Shown piece after piece: positions 14,580-23,405 of a stretch of DNA of 64,000 nucleotides. The stretch's first letter is position 1. Every line of letters starts with the position of its first letter. The translations under genes were made by a program, and so were the position numbers. A model generated the notes under the pieces. That model worked only from the letters and a program-made list of their open reading frames with translations. It was not told the DNA's origin and searched no databases. Origin of the DNA: Pseudomonas morbosilactucae (GTDB lineage Bacteria; Pseudomonadota; Gammaproteobacteria; Pseudomonadales; Pseudomonadaceae); NCBI RefSeq assembly GCF_023241715.1, contig NZ_JALQCW010000008.1, positions 124,001 to 188,000 on the forward strand, given 5' to 3'.

Positions 14580-16689
14580 ACCCCGGCATCTGCTGTGCCT
14601 GAGCCTGTGCCTGCCGTTGACCTCGGCCCTGGCGTGCGGGCCGTATTTCCCCATGCGCTTGCTCAGCGACCGGGCCTACAGCCTGGCGCAATTGCCGGAA
14701 GGCAGCTTCATCCTTGAAGCCAGTCGCCTTGGTCCGGCGATCGACGGCCTGCAGCCCTTGACCGACGCCTTGGTCAGCCAGAGCTACCAGAAGACCAAGG
14801 CCGAGAACGCAGGCCTGAGCCCGGAGCAGGTCGGTTTGTTGGTCCAACTGCGCGAACTCAGAGACGCCCATGAGGCCGAGCGCCGGGGCGCCACGTTGCC
14901 TCGGGAAATCAATCTCTATACGGCTGGCGCCGTGGCTTTCAACGCTGGCGATTACACCCTGGCGGCGGAGTATTTCCGCCAGGTGCTGGCATTGCCGGCG
15001 GCCCAGCGCGCCCAGCGCAGCACCTGGGCGGCCTACTCCCTGGGACGCTCGTTGTACGCCCTGGGCTTGGACGCCAGCGAGCTCGACGACACGGCCCGCC
15101 AGGCCAGCCTGCTCCAGGCCCGGCAAGCTTTCCAGCAAGCCCGGCAATTGAGCATCGAGGGCTTCAGCGACCCGCTGGCCCTGGGCATTGCCAGCCTTGG
15201 CGAGGAAGCGCGGCTGGTGAAAATGGACGGCGACTGGCAGCGGGCGATCGAGCTGTACGCCAGCCAGAGCCGCCTGGGTTCCGACACCGGCACCAGCTCT
15301 CTGCGGGAGTTGGCGGCCGAGTTGGCGAGCCTGCCCGATGAGCAGTTGCAAGGCCTGCTGAGCCACAGCGCGGTGCCTCGGTTGTTGGCGGCGGTGATGA
15401 TCGGTTACCTGGACAACAGCTCCGGTGAAACCACCGACTCGAACAAGAAAATCATCAGCCTGCTCAGCAACAGCCCCCAGGCCAGCCTGGACAATGCCGA
15501 TCGCCTGGCGGCGCTGAATTATCAGATGGGCGACTACGCCAACACCCAGCGCCTGCTGGAAAAGGCCGGCGACAGCGGCCTGGCCTGGTGGCTGCGGGCC
15601 AAGCTGGCGGTCCGTGCAGGCGACAAGCCGGCGGCTGCCGAGGCCTATGCCAAGGCGTCCAAGGCCTTCCCCCGGGATGAACAGTGGGGCGAGCGCACGG
15701 ATGGCGAAGGCTATTACGAAACCCTCAAGCCCGGTTGCCGGGTCGATGGCGAAAACGCCCTGCTGGCCCTGGACCGTGGCGACTACCTGCAAGCCTTCCA
15801 ACTGCTGTACCGCAGCGAAGGCATTTACTGGCAGGACGCAGCCATGGTGGCCGAGCGGGTGCTGAGCCTGGACGAGCTCAAGCAGTTCGTTGATGAGCAG
15901 GTGCCGGCCCCGCCGTACACGCCGCCCAAGGCCGACGACTATTACTCGACCTTGCCGGTGGCGGCGCAATTGCGTGAGTTGTTGGGGCGTCGCTTGCTGC
16001 GCGAAGGGCGTTACGCCGAAGCCCCGGGGTATTTCGCCAGCCCCGAGTTGCAGGCTGCGGCCAAGGCTTACGGCGAATACCGGGAGCAGGCCGAGTCTGC
16101 CTGGCTACCGAGCCGTCGGGCCGAAGGTTATTACCAGGCGGGCCTGTTGGCGCGGCGTTCAGGCATGGAAATCCTCGGCTACGAGATGGGCCCGGATTAC
16201 CACAGCCTTTCGGGCAGTTACAGCCTGGAGATCAGCGAGCCGGTGGCCGGGCCCTGGATCGGTGCCGATGAAGTGCAGCGCCAGCAAGCGACCCGGGCCG
16301 AGCCCGACGTGCGTTACCACTACCGTTATCTGGCCGGCGCCCTGGCCAACCAGGCGGCGGACCTGCTGCCACACACCAGCCAGGCCTTCGCTGCAGTGCT
16401 GTGCAAGGCGGCGCGTTGGACCCGGGGCAGTGACGTCGAGTCGGCGGCCTATCAGCGCTATGTCGAGAACGGGCCCTTTGTGCAGTGGGCTGAGAACTTC
16501 GGCAACGAGTGTGAAGACCCAGACTTCTCCGGTGCCAACAAGCGTTACCTGACCCAGTTCGTTGGTGACCTGCGCCAGACCCTGGCGCCGATCAAGGGCC
16601 CGCTGCTGGCCGGGGGCGCCCTGGTGCTGCTGGCTGGCGGCGGCGCCTTGTGGTGGCGTCGCCGCAGCGGTCGCGGGGTCGCGCCCTAG
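14566..16689 (+). CDS. TPR-like periplasmic protein with C-terminal membrane anchor
   Basis: The ATG at 14566 has AAGGAG 6 bases upstream and yields 707 residues beginning with a signal peptide (MFAPKPRHLLCLSLCLPLTSALA). The interior is repetitive helical sequence of TPR/Sel1 character (NAGDYTLAAEYFRQVLALP, AGDKPAAAEAYAKASKAFP, GDYLQAFQLLY). The C-terminus is a single hydrophobic segment (GPLLAGGALVLLAGGGALWW) followed by Arg residues, so the bulk should face the periplasm with a short cytoplasmic tail. No catalytic motif is visible; a scaffold for the DUF3142 lipoprotein is plausible. Overlaps that gene by 14 bp. Confidence 0.85.
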   Translation: MFAPKPRHLLCLSLCLPLTSALACGPYFPMRLLSDRAYSLAQLPEGSFILEASRLGPAIDGLQPLTDALVSQSYQKTKAENAGLSPEQVGLLVQLRELRDAHEAERRGATLPREINLYTAGAVAFNAGDYTLAAEYFRQVLALPAAQRAQRSTWAAYSLGRSLYALGLDASELDDTARQASLLQARQAFQQARQLSIEGFSDPLALGIASLGEEARLVKMDGDWQRAIELYASQSRLGSDTGTSSLRELAAELASLPDEQLQGLLSHSAVPRLLAAVMIGYLDNSSGETTDSNKKIISLLSNSPQASLDNADRLAALNYQMGDYANTQRLLEKAGDSGLAWWLRAKLAVRAGDKPAAAEAYAKASKAFPRDEQWGERTDGEGYYETLKPGCRVDGENALLALDRGDYLQAFQLLYRSEGIYWQDAAMVAERVLSLDELKQFVDEQVPAPPYTPPKADDYYSTLPVAAQLRELLGRRLLREGRYAEAPGYFASPELQAAAKAYGEYREQAESAWLPSRRAEGYYQAGLLARRSGMEILGYEMGPDYHSLSGSYSLEISEPVAGPWIGADEVQRQQATRAEPDVRYHYRYLAGALANQAADLLPHTSQAFAAVLCKAARWTRGSDVESAAYQRYVENGPFVQWAENFGNECEDPDFSGANKRYLTQFVGDLRQTLAPIKGPLLAGGALVLLAGGGALWWRRRSGRGVAP

Positions 16690-16692
16690 GCC

Positions 16693-18093
16693 TTACATCT
16701 GGGTGGCCAGGCCCTCCACATTCATCGCCGCCTGGCGCAGAGCTTCGGAACGCGTCGGGTGGGGATGGCAGGTCAGGGCAATGTCCTGGGCCGAGGCGGA
16801 AAACTCCATGGCCACGCAGTATTCGCCAATCATCTCGCTGACGCTCGGGCCCACCAGGTGCACGCCGAGGATCTCGTCGCTGTGGGCATCGGCCAGGACC
16901 TTGGCGAAGCCCTCGGTCTCGTGGTTGATCTTGGCCCGGCTGTTGGCGGTGAAGGGAAACTTGCCGACTTTGTAGGCGCGACCGGCGGCCTTGAGCTGCT
17001 CTTCGGTCTGTCCGACGCTGGCCAGCTCCGGTTGGGTGTAGATGACGTTGGGGATCAGGTTGTAGTTGACCTCGCCAGCCTTGCCGACGATCTGCTCGAT
17101 GCAAGCCATGGCTTCGTCTTCGGCTTTGTGGGCGAGCATCGGGCCTGACGTGACGTCGCCGATCACCCAGACCCCTTGCGCCTCGGTGCGATGCCGGCGG
17201 TTGCCGAGCATGCCGCGCTGATCGGTGTTCAAACCGACATTTTCCAGCCCCAGGCCCTGGGTGTAGGGGCGCCGACCAATGGCCACCAACACGTAATCCG
17301 CCTCTATCTGCTCGGCTTCGCCACCGGCCGCCGGCTCCACCTGCAGTTGCACGCCCTGGCCTGAAGACAAGGCGCGGGTGACCTTGGTGCCGAGCTTGAA
17401 CTGGATGCCCTGTTTGGCCAGGGAACGCTGCAAGGTTTTGCCGGCTTCGGCATCGGTGCCCGGGCAAATGCGCTCCAGGTATTCAATCACCGTCACTTGC
17501 GCCCCCAGGCGGCGCCAGACCGAGCCCAGTTCCAGGCCGATGACCCCGGCGCCAATCACCACCAGGTGCTTGGGCACTTCCGTCAGGGACAAGGCGCCGG
17601 TGGAGTCGAGAATTCGTTGGTTGTCGATCTCCACCCCGGGCAGCGGCGTCGGTTCCGAGCCGGTGGCGATGATGATGTCCTTGGCGTGCAGCTCGGTCTT
17701 GCTGCCCTGGCTGTCGGTCACGGTGACCCGGCCGGGCCCGTCGATATGGCCCCAGCCCTTGATCCAGTCGACCTTGTTCTTGCGGAACAGAAACTCGATG
17801 CCCTTGGTCAGGCCGGCCACGCTGTCGTCCTTCTGCTTCATCATCTGCGCCAGGTTGAGCTGCGGCTTGACCTCGATCCCCAGGTTGGCGAACTCCGCAC
17901 CCATGGCGGCCGCGTAAAGCTCTGAGGCATGCAGCAGGGCCTTGGACGGCATGCAGCCAACGTTCAGGCAGGTGCCGCCGAGGGTCGCACGGCCTTCGAC
18001 GCAGGCGGCCTTGAGGCCTAGCTGACCGGCACGGATGGCGGCGTTATAACCCCCGGGGCCGCCCCCCAGAATCACGACGTCGTAGTTGCTCAT
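16693..18093 (-). CDS. lpd3: Dihydrolipoamide dehydrogenase, Lpd3 type
   Basis: 466-residue flavoprotein disulfide reductase: FAD fold VVILGGGPGGYNAAIRAGQ, redox pair GGTCLNVGCMPSK, NAD fold VVIGAGVIGLELGSVWRRLG, second FAD motif GVWVIGDVTSG, and C-terminal base HPHPTRSEAL. It oxidises protein-bound dihydrolipoamide for 2-oxo-acid dehydrogenase or glycine cleavage complexes. Sequence is closest to the third Lpd of P. aeruginosa rather than LpdG or LpdV; no E1/E2 genes are adjacent, so it is a stand-alone copy. It converges on the TPR gene with 3 bases between stops. A perfect inverted repeat lies upstream of its start. Confidence 0.93.
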   Translation of the reverse strand: MSNYDVVILGGGPGGYNAAIRAGQLGLKAACVEGRATLGGTCLNVGCMPSKALLHASELYAAAMGAEFANLGIEVKPQLNLAQMMKQKDDSVAGLTKGIEFLFRKNKVDWIKGWGHIDGPGRVTVTDSQGSKTELHAKDIIIATGSEPTPLPGVEIDNQRILDSTGALSLTEVPKHLVVIGAGVIGLELGSVWRRLGAQVTVIEYLERICPGTDAEAGKTLQRSLAKQGIQFKLGTKVTRALSSGQGVQLQVEPAAGGEAEQIEADYVLVAIGRRPYTQGLGLENVGLNTDQRGMLGNRRHRTEAQGVWVIGDVTSGPMLAHKAEDEAMACIEQIVGKAGEVNYNLIPNVIYTQPELASVGQTEEQLKAAGRAYKVGKFPFTANSRAKINHETEGFAKVLADAHSDEILGVHLVGPSVSEMIGEYCVAMEFSASAQDIALTCHPHPTRSEALRQAAMNVEGLATQM

Positions 18094-18141
18094 GGCGGAT
18101 CTCCTGCGCAGGAATCGGGCTGTAAAGGTAGGTGGTGGAAA

Positions 18142-18159
18142 ATATTACGGGCGTAATAT
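18142..18159 (-). promoter_or_regulatory. Perfect palindrome upstream of lpd3, operator candidate
   Basis: ATATTACG and CGTAATAT are separated by GG, centred about 57 bases upstream of the lpd3 start. This AT-rich dyad in GC-rich surroundings looks like a regulator binding site; the regulator is unknown. Confidence 0.5.
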
Positions 18160-18288
18160 GTTCTGCGCAAGCCACACCGGTCAAGCCTGGTGTGTGGGGA
18201 AGGAGCGGTGGTTGCGGAGGGATCGCCGCCCAGCCGGCGCCTGCGGGGAGCAGGCCTCGGCTGGCCGGCAAGGGCTAGCGGCTGGGCG

Positions 18289-19221
18289 TCAGGTCCACCA
18301 GTAGCGCACCAGGTGGAAGAAGATCGGCGCGGCGAAACACACCGAATCCAGGCGGTCGAGCATGCCGCCGTGGCCTTCGATCATGTGCCCCCAATCCTTG
18401 ACCCCGCGGTCGCGCTTGATGGCCGACATGACGATGCCGCCGGCGAAGCCCAGCAGGTTGATCAGCAGGGCGATCAGGAACGACTGCCAGATGGCGAACG
18501 GCGTGATCCACCACAGCGCGCCACCGATCAGCGACGCCAGGAAGATCCCGCCGACGAAGCCTTCGACGGTTTTCGACGGCGACAGGTTGGGCGCGATCTT
18601 GCGCTTGCCGAAGAGTTTTCCACAGACGTACTGCAGCACGTCGGAGAGCTGCACGACGATCACCAGGTAGGCGATCAGCAGCAGGTTGCGGCCTTCGTAG
18701 CCGGCGATGTCCAGGGTCAGCAGGGCCGGTACGAATGACACGCAGAACACCGCGATCATCAAGCCCCACTGGACTTTGGACGCCCGCTCCAGGAAGTGCG
18801 TGCTGTCGCCGCCCAGGGACGCGAGGATCGGCAGCAGCAGGAACACATAGACCGGAATGAAGATCGAGAACAGCCCGTACCAGTCCGAGTAGATCAGCAG
18901 GTATTGCAGGGGCAGGGCCAGGTAGAACGCGGCCACCAGCGCCGGGTAGTCGCTGCGCCGGGTCGGCGTCAGGGTGAGGAATTCCCGCAGGGCATAGAAC
19001 GACACCGCGTAGAACAGCAGGATCACCGCACCGGTGCCGAGCCAGAAAGCGATGCCGATCACCAGCACCATCACCCACCAGGCGTTGATCCGCGCGTTGA
19101 GGTTCTCAATCACGCTATTGGGCGTGCCACGGGTTTTCAGCTTGAGGATGAATCCGATCAGCGAGGCCAGCACCAGGATCGCGCCGATTCCGCCGAACAA
19201 CATCAGGGTTTGCTTATCCAT
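18289..19221 (-). CDS. Phosphatidate cytidylyltransferase homologue (YnbB/CdsA-like)
   Basis: 310-residue polytopic protein starting MDKQTLMLFGGIGAILVLASL; about eight hydrophobic segments. The CDP-diglyceride synthase signature region is present near the C-terminus (GKRKIAPNLSPSKTVEGFVGG, then SAIKRDRGVKDWGHMIEGHGG, ending MLDRLDS). It would make CDP-diacylglycerol from phosphatidate and CTP. It is the last gene of a six-gene operon, one base after the acyltransferase stop. Being outside the usual uppS-cdsA-dxr locus, it is probably a second CdsA serving a special lipid, as its E. coli counterpart ynbB is thought to do. Confidence 0.88.
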   Translation of the reverse strand: MDKQTLMLFGGIGAILVLASLIGFILKLKTRGTPNSVIENLNARINAWWVMVLVIGIAFWLGTGAVILLFYAVSFYALREFLTLTPTRRSDYPALVAAFYLALPLQYLLIYSDWYGLFSIFIPVYVFLLLPILASLGGDSTHFLERASKVQWGLMIAVFCVSFVPALLTLDIAGYEGRNLLLIAYLVIVVQLSDVLQYVCGKLFGKRKIAPNLSPSKTVEGFVGGIFLASLIGGALWWITPFAIWQSFLIALLINLLGFAGGIVMSAIKRDRGVKDWGHMIEGHGGMLDRLDSVCFAAPIFFHLVRYWWT

Positions 19222-19222
19222 G

Positions 19223-19843
19223 TCAGGAATGCTCCGGGGCCAGGGCCAGCAGCGCGTCGCGGCTGCGTTCGAGGAACTGCTCTTTGCTTTCACCCTCTTC
19301 CAGGTTCAGCGGGGCGCCGAAGCTGGTGGTGCAGAGCAGGGGCAGGGGCAGGAAACGGCCCTTGGGCATGACGCGGTTGAGGTTGGCGATCCACACCGGC
19401 ACCAGTTCCGCCTGTGGGTAACTTTTCGCCAAGTGGTAAATGCCGCTCTTGAACGGCAACAGGCCGTCTTCCAGGTTGCGCGTGCCCTCGGGGAAGATAA
19501 TCAGCGAGTCGCCGTTCTCCAGGGCGTCGAGCATGGGCTGCAGGGGGTTATCCACAGGCTCCTTGCGCTCGCGGTCGATCAGCACGCCGTTGAACACGCG
19601 GTTGATGATGTAGCGCCGCAGCGGGCTCTTCTGCCAGTAATCGGCGCCGGCCACGGGCCGGGTCAGCTTGCGCAGTGCCGGCGGTAGCGAGGCCCAGAGC
19701 AGCACGAAGTCGCCGTGGCTGCTGTGGTTGGCGAAGTAGATGCGTTGCCGCCGTTGTGGTTCACAGCCAAGCCACAGGCTGCGAGCCCCGGTGATGGAGC
19801 GGGCGGCGGAGGTGATCAGGTTGGCGACCAGGGGTTCGAACAT
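19223..19843 (-). CDS. 1-acylglycerol-3-phosphate acyltransferase family protein (PlsC-like)
   Basis: 206 residues with the acyltransferase motifs NHSSHGD (HX4D), the GVLIDRE stretch and FPEGTR, plus a C-terminal PVWIANLNRV segment typical of PlsC relatives. Predicted to acylate the sn-2 position of lysophosphatidate or a related lysolipid at the inner membrane. It lies between a small membrane protein gene and the CdsA-like gene, so its product could feed that enzyme directly: acyl transfer, then CDP activation. Confidence 0.9.
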   Translation of the reverse strand: MFEPLVANLITSAARSITGARSLWLGCEPQRRQRIYFANHSSHGDFVLLWASLPPALRKLTRPVAGADYWQKSPLRRYIINRVFNGVLIDRERKEPVDNPLQPMLDALENGDSLIIFPEGTRNLEDGLLPFKSGIYHLAKSYPQAELVPVWIANLNRVMPKGRFLPLPLLCTTSFGAPLNLEEGESKEQFLERSRDALLALAPEHS

Positions 19844-19852
19844 GAGAATTCC

Positions 19853-20308
19853 TTATCCAGCGAAGGTCAGCCAGGGGCTGGCCAGGATCAAGCCCAGTGT
19901 CAGTAGGAGTTGTGCAGCGAGCAGCAGTGCCTGGCGGCGTAACAACGCCAGGGCACCTTGAATCCGGGGTTCCCAGGGGCGGCCGCCGCGTGCCGCCGGC
20001 TGCAGGCCGAGGGCGGCCAGGGCCTGGTCCAGTGCCGTGGCGCGTTCTGCCACAGGCGCCGTTGAGTCGGCTGTCGCCTGGAACAGTTCGGCGTCGAAGG
20101 CCACCCGCAGGGCGAAGTATTTTTCCAGCAGGCCAAGCACCAGCAGCGTCACGCTGAGCAGCAGCCCCCAGAGGCTGACGCTGCCCAGTAGGTACTGGCC
20201 CAGGCCCAGCAGCGCGCCGAGCAGGGTCAGGCCAGTGGATAACTGGTCCAGGGCCTGACCCCGCCGCAGCAGGGCGGCCACGCTGAACAGTTGCAGGTCA
20301 GTGGGCAT
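19853..20308 (-). CDS. Small inner-membrane protein of the lipid operon (151 residues)
   Basis: Starts MPTDLQLFSVAALLRRG, its first 11 bases overlapping the end of the PAP2-DSP gene. Four hydrophobic segments in two pairs (LSTGLTLLGALLGLGQYLLG, SLWGLLLSVTLLVLGLLEKY, and near the C-terminus ALLLAAQLLLTLGLILASPW). No catalytic motif seen and family not recognised. Position between the phosphatase and the acyltransferase suggests an accessory subunit of the lipid pathway. Confidence 0.8.
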   Translation of the reverse strand: MPTDLQLFSVAALLRRGQALDQLSTGLTLLGALLGLGQYLLGSVSLWGLLLSVTLLVLGLLEKYFALRVAFDAELFQATADSTAPVAERATALDQALAALGLQPAARGGRPWEPRIQGALALLRRQALLLAAQLLLTLGLILASPWLTFAG

Positions 20309-21641
20309 GGGCTGCCTCACGGGTTGTGGATAAGCCTGCCAGGGCCTGCCGGTGGGCCGGGTGCAGGACGATTTGCGGGCGTACTCGCCGAATCTGCGCC
20401 ACGGCGTCATCCACCGTGGCCGCGCGGCCTGTGGATAACAACCAGGCGGCCAGGGCCGTGGCGCTGCGCGAGTAGCCCAGGGCGCAACACACCAGCAGCG
20501 GGCCGTTGCCGCGCAGCGCCTCGATGGCATCGGCGGCGGCCTGGCACTGTTCGCGGCTGGGGGCGGTCAGGTCCAACACCGGCACTGAGCGATACGCCAC
20601 GCCCTGGCTGTCCAGGGACAGCTCGGCGCAGAGGTCGACCACGGCACGGAACGGGCTATGTTTCAGCTCGTTGGCCGTGGGCAGGCGACCGAGCCAGACG
20701 TTATCCACAACTTGATCCGGCTGTGGATGTTTTTTTGTCCACAAGCGTGAGTTGATCCACGCCGCCGCCAGGTAGGGCGCCAGCAGCCAGCGCGCGGCCG
20801 GGGTCAGGCGTCCGTCCTGGCGTTTTTGAAAGCCCGTGGCGCCCAGCAGGGCGTAGTTCAGGCTCACCAGCAGCAGGGCCACGGCAGGCCAGATCAGCCA
20901 CAGCCAGGTGCCGCCCAGGAAGCTCGGGGCGGCCAGCAGCGCCGCGCCCAGGGCGTAGCGCAGGGCCAGGCGTCGGCGTTGCGGGTCCTGGGCCAGCCGT
21001 GCGCTGAACAGCGGGCTTGGCCGGTCCAGAGGCCAGAGCCAGACGCACAGCCAGCCGGCCAGTGCGCCGGTGGGCACATCGACGAAGTGGTGTTGATAAG
21101 TGGTCAGCACCGACACCCCGATCAACGCGAACCAGCCATGCACCAGCACCCGCCACAGGCCCTGGGTGTGCCGCGCGTAGCAGGTCCAGAGCACCACCAG
21201 CAGGGCAATGTGCAGGGACGGTGCCTGGTTGAAGGGTTTGTCGAAGCCGGCCAGCACCGCGAACATCCAGCCGAACACGCCCTCCAGGGGCGGCCGTTCG
21301 AAGGTGAAGGTCAGGGGCCAGAGCAGGAAACAACTGACGGTAATCAGCTGCGCCGTGAGCAGGCGCAAGGCGTGGCGCTTGAGCTCGTCCCGGGTGTTGG
21401 GCAGCAGCAGCGACAGCCCGTAGAGCAGGTCGATGGACCAGTACGGCACGATGGTCCAGGCCCAGAACGGCATGTGCCGCTCCCAGTCGAACACCAGGGT
21501 GCCAACGTCGTCGCGCTGGCTGGTGAACCAGGTGGCAAAACCGTAGGTGCTGAAAAACAGCGGTGCCAGCAGCAACAGCCAGAGCACCGCCGGTTTCAAC
21601 AGGCCGGGTTCGCGCGTGGGCAACACCCTGCCGGTCATCAT
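20298..21641 (-). CDS. PAP2-type lipid phosphatase/transferase fused to dual-specificity phosphatase (YnbD-like)
   Basis: About 447 residues. The N-terminal polytopic half has PAP2-like motifs FERPP, NQAPSLHIAL and TTYQHHFVDVPTG; the PSLH...HHFVD form resembles the Aur1/inositolphosphotransferase branch more than PgpB. The C-terminal half is a dual-specificity phosphatase with a CALGYSRS loop (CX5R) and a likely acid Asp in VPVLDLTAPS. This fusion is the hallmark of E. coli YnbD. Its start overlaps the upstream stop (ATGATGA). Could remove phosphate from a phosphatidyl-headgroup phosphate or transfer a headgroup; substrate unknown. Confidence 0.88.
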   Translation of the reverse strand: MMTGRVLPTREPGLLKPAVLWLLLLAPLFFSTYGFATWFTSQRDDVGTLVFDWERHMPFWAWTIVPYWSIDLLYGLSLLLPNTRDELKRHALRLLTAQLITVSCFLLWPLTFTFERPPLEGVFGWMFAVLAGFDKPFNQAPSLHIALLVVLWTCYARHTQGLWRVLVHGWFALIGVSVLTTYQHHFVDVPTGALAGWLCVWLWPLDRPSPLFSARLAQDPQRRRLALRYALGAALLAAPSFLGGTWLWLIWPAVALLLVSLNYALLGATGFQKRQDGRLTPAARWLLAPYLAAAWINSRLWTKKHPQPDQVVDNVWLGRLPTANELKHSPFRAVVDLCAELSLDSQGVAYRSVPVLDLTAPSREQCQAAADAIEALRGNGPLLVCCALGYSRSATALAAWLLSTGRAATVDDAVAQIRRVRPQIVLHPAHRQALAGLSTTREAAHAH

Positions 21642-23401
21642 TGCACCCGTTGCGCCAGGGACACGCTGAAGATCCCCCACTCATCCACGCGCATGGTCAC
21701 TTTGCGGAAGCCTGCGGCCTCCACCAACTGGTCCATCTCCACCTGGCTGCGGCGGCGCATGACCCAGGCCTGGCCTTCGCGGTGGCTGGTCAGGGCGCGG
21801 GCGATCAGTTCCAGCTGCGGGTGCCATGGCTGGCCGGTGTAGACCAGGTAACCGCCGGGTTCCACCGCCTCGGCCAGGCCCGCCAGTGAGCCACCGACCA
21901 TGCTGTTGTCAGCGAACAGCTCATACAGGCCGGAGACCACCGCCAGGGTGGGTTTCGGGTCCAGGGCGGCCAGGTCTTCGCGGTCGAACGCGTTGCCTTT
22001 GACGAAGCGGGCGATGTCGCCCAGGCCTTTTTCCTGGATCAGTGCGCTGCCGTCACGCACGTTGATGTCGCTGTAGTCGCGCAACAGGATCGATTCCGGC
22101 AGCGGGCTGACCCCTTGCAAGGCTTCGAGGATGTAGCGGCCGTGGCCGGCGGCGATGTCGACGATGCGCACTTCGCTCTGCTGCTCGCGCAGCTGTTGCA
22201 TGGCCAGGCGCAGAAGCTCCTCGACGTGCAGCTTGCGCTGGCGGATGCCTTTCCAGCCGATGGAGTTCAGGTAGTTCTGGTCGATCATCCGGCCCACGGC
22301 GCTGCGCCCGCTGGGGCGGTTGCGGTAGACGTAGTCCAGGGTGCTGCCGGAGTCGAAACCGGTGTCGAAGCCCAGCTTGACCCCGTCCGACAACTGGCTG
22401 CCCAGGCGCATGCTGGCGCGGGTCATGCGCCAGTACAGGTCACGCGGGGAGTTGTGGGGCAGTGGCGCGGCCAGGGATTCGGACTCGGCGCAGGTGGCCC
22501 CCAGGACGTCGGCGTGCAGCAGGGAAGGGCGCTTTTGCGGGCGCTCGAAGTTCTGCAGGATAAAGCGTCGGGCACTGGCCACGGCCGGGGCGCGATTCTT
22601 CTCGCCCAGGGTGTCGTGGAAGAAGCCCGGGAGGATGTGTTTTTCCTTGTGCAGGGTGCCCAGGCGTTCGAAGAACTGTTCCTGGGGTTTGCGCTCCACC
22701 ACGAAGTCCGAGCCGGAAATCAGCAACTGGGTCGGCACCTGGATCGCCTGGGCATCGGCCACCACGCGGTCGGCGGCTTCATACAGGCCCAGCAGCACGT
22801 TGACCGAAATGGCCTTGGTGATCAGCGGGTCGCTGTCGTAGGACGCCACGCGCTCCGGGTCATGGCTGAGAAAGCGCGCCTTGACGTAGCTGTTGACGAA
22901 GAAGTTGCCGCGCAGCTTGCGCATCAGCGCCAGGCCCGGACGGGCGAAAGGCACGTAGAGCTTCACCTTGAAGGCCGGCGAGGCCAGCACCAGGGAGCGG
23001 ATGCGTGGCGCGTAGTCGTGGACCCAAGTGGAGACGATCACCGCGCCCACGCTCTGGGCCACCACGGCCAGGTTGTCTTCGGCGATCTGATGGGCCGTGC
23101 CGATGTGATCGCAGAAGGTCTGCACGTCACGCACGCTGGTGGCGAAGCTCGGGCTATCGCCACGGGCGCCGGGGGATTGGCCGTGGCCCCGGGAGTCCCA
23201 GGCAAAGAAGTCGCAGTGGGGCAGGTCCAACTCGTCCACCAGGTGGGCGATACGCCCCGAATGCTCATGGCCGCGGTGGAACAGCAGCACGGCCTGGCGA
23301 GGTTCGCCGGGCACGGCTGCGGCCGCAGGCCAGTGGCGATAGAACAGTTCGACGCCGTCATGGGTAGTGAAGGACTGATGTTGGGCTTCGCGCATTACCA
23401 T
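21638..23401 (-). CDS. Bifunctional alpha/beta hydrolase - SAM methyltransferase (YnbC-like)
   Basis: 587 residues. N-terminal about 1-290 is a monoacylglycerol-lipase-like hydrolase (LLFHRGHEHSGRIAHLVDEL, AWDSRGHGQSPGARGD); the nucleophile elbow reads AQSVG in place of GxSxG, and a late His sits in GFFHDTLGEKN. C-terminal about 390-587 is a class I methyltransferase (VRIVDIAAGHGRYILEAL as SAM motif I, LRDYSDINV, then EPGGYLVYTGQPWHPQLE). Same fusion as E. coli YnbC. It is 4 bases after the CDP-alcohol transferase gene and overlaps the PAP2-DSP gene. Suggests headgroup methylation plus acyl removal in one protein. Confidence 0.88.
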   Translation of the reverse strand: MVMREAQHQSFTTHDGVELFYRHWPAAAAVPGEPRQAVLLFHRGHEHSGRIAHLVDELDLPHCDFFAWDSRGHGQSPGARGDSPSFATSVRDVQTFCDHIGTAHQIAEDNLAVVAQSVGAVIVSTWVHDYAPRIRSLVLASPAFKVKLYVPFARPGLALMRKLRGNFFVNSYVKARFLSHDPERVASYDSDPLITKAISVNVLLGLYEAADRVVADAQAIQVPTQLLISGSDFVVERKPQEQFFERLGTLHKEKHILPGFFHDTLGEKNRAPAVASARRFILQNFERPQKRPSLLHADVLGATCAESESLAAPLPHNSPRDLYWRMTRASMRLGSQLSDGVKLGFDTGFDSGSTLDYVYRNRPSGRSAVGRMIDQNYLNSIGWKGIRQRKLHVEELLRLAMQQLREQQSEVRIVDIAAGHGRYILEALQGVSPLPESILLRDYSDINVRDGSALIQEKGLGDIARFVKGNAFDREDLAALDPKPTLAVVSGLYELFADNSMVGGSLAGLAEAVEPGGYLVYTGQPWHPQLELIARALTSHREGQAWVMRRRSQVEMDQLVEAAGFRKVTMRVDEWGIFSVSLAQRVQ

Positions 23402-23405
23402 TTCC

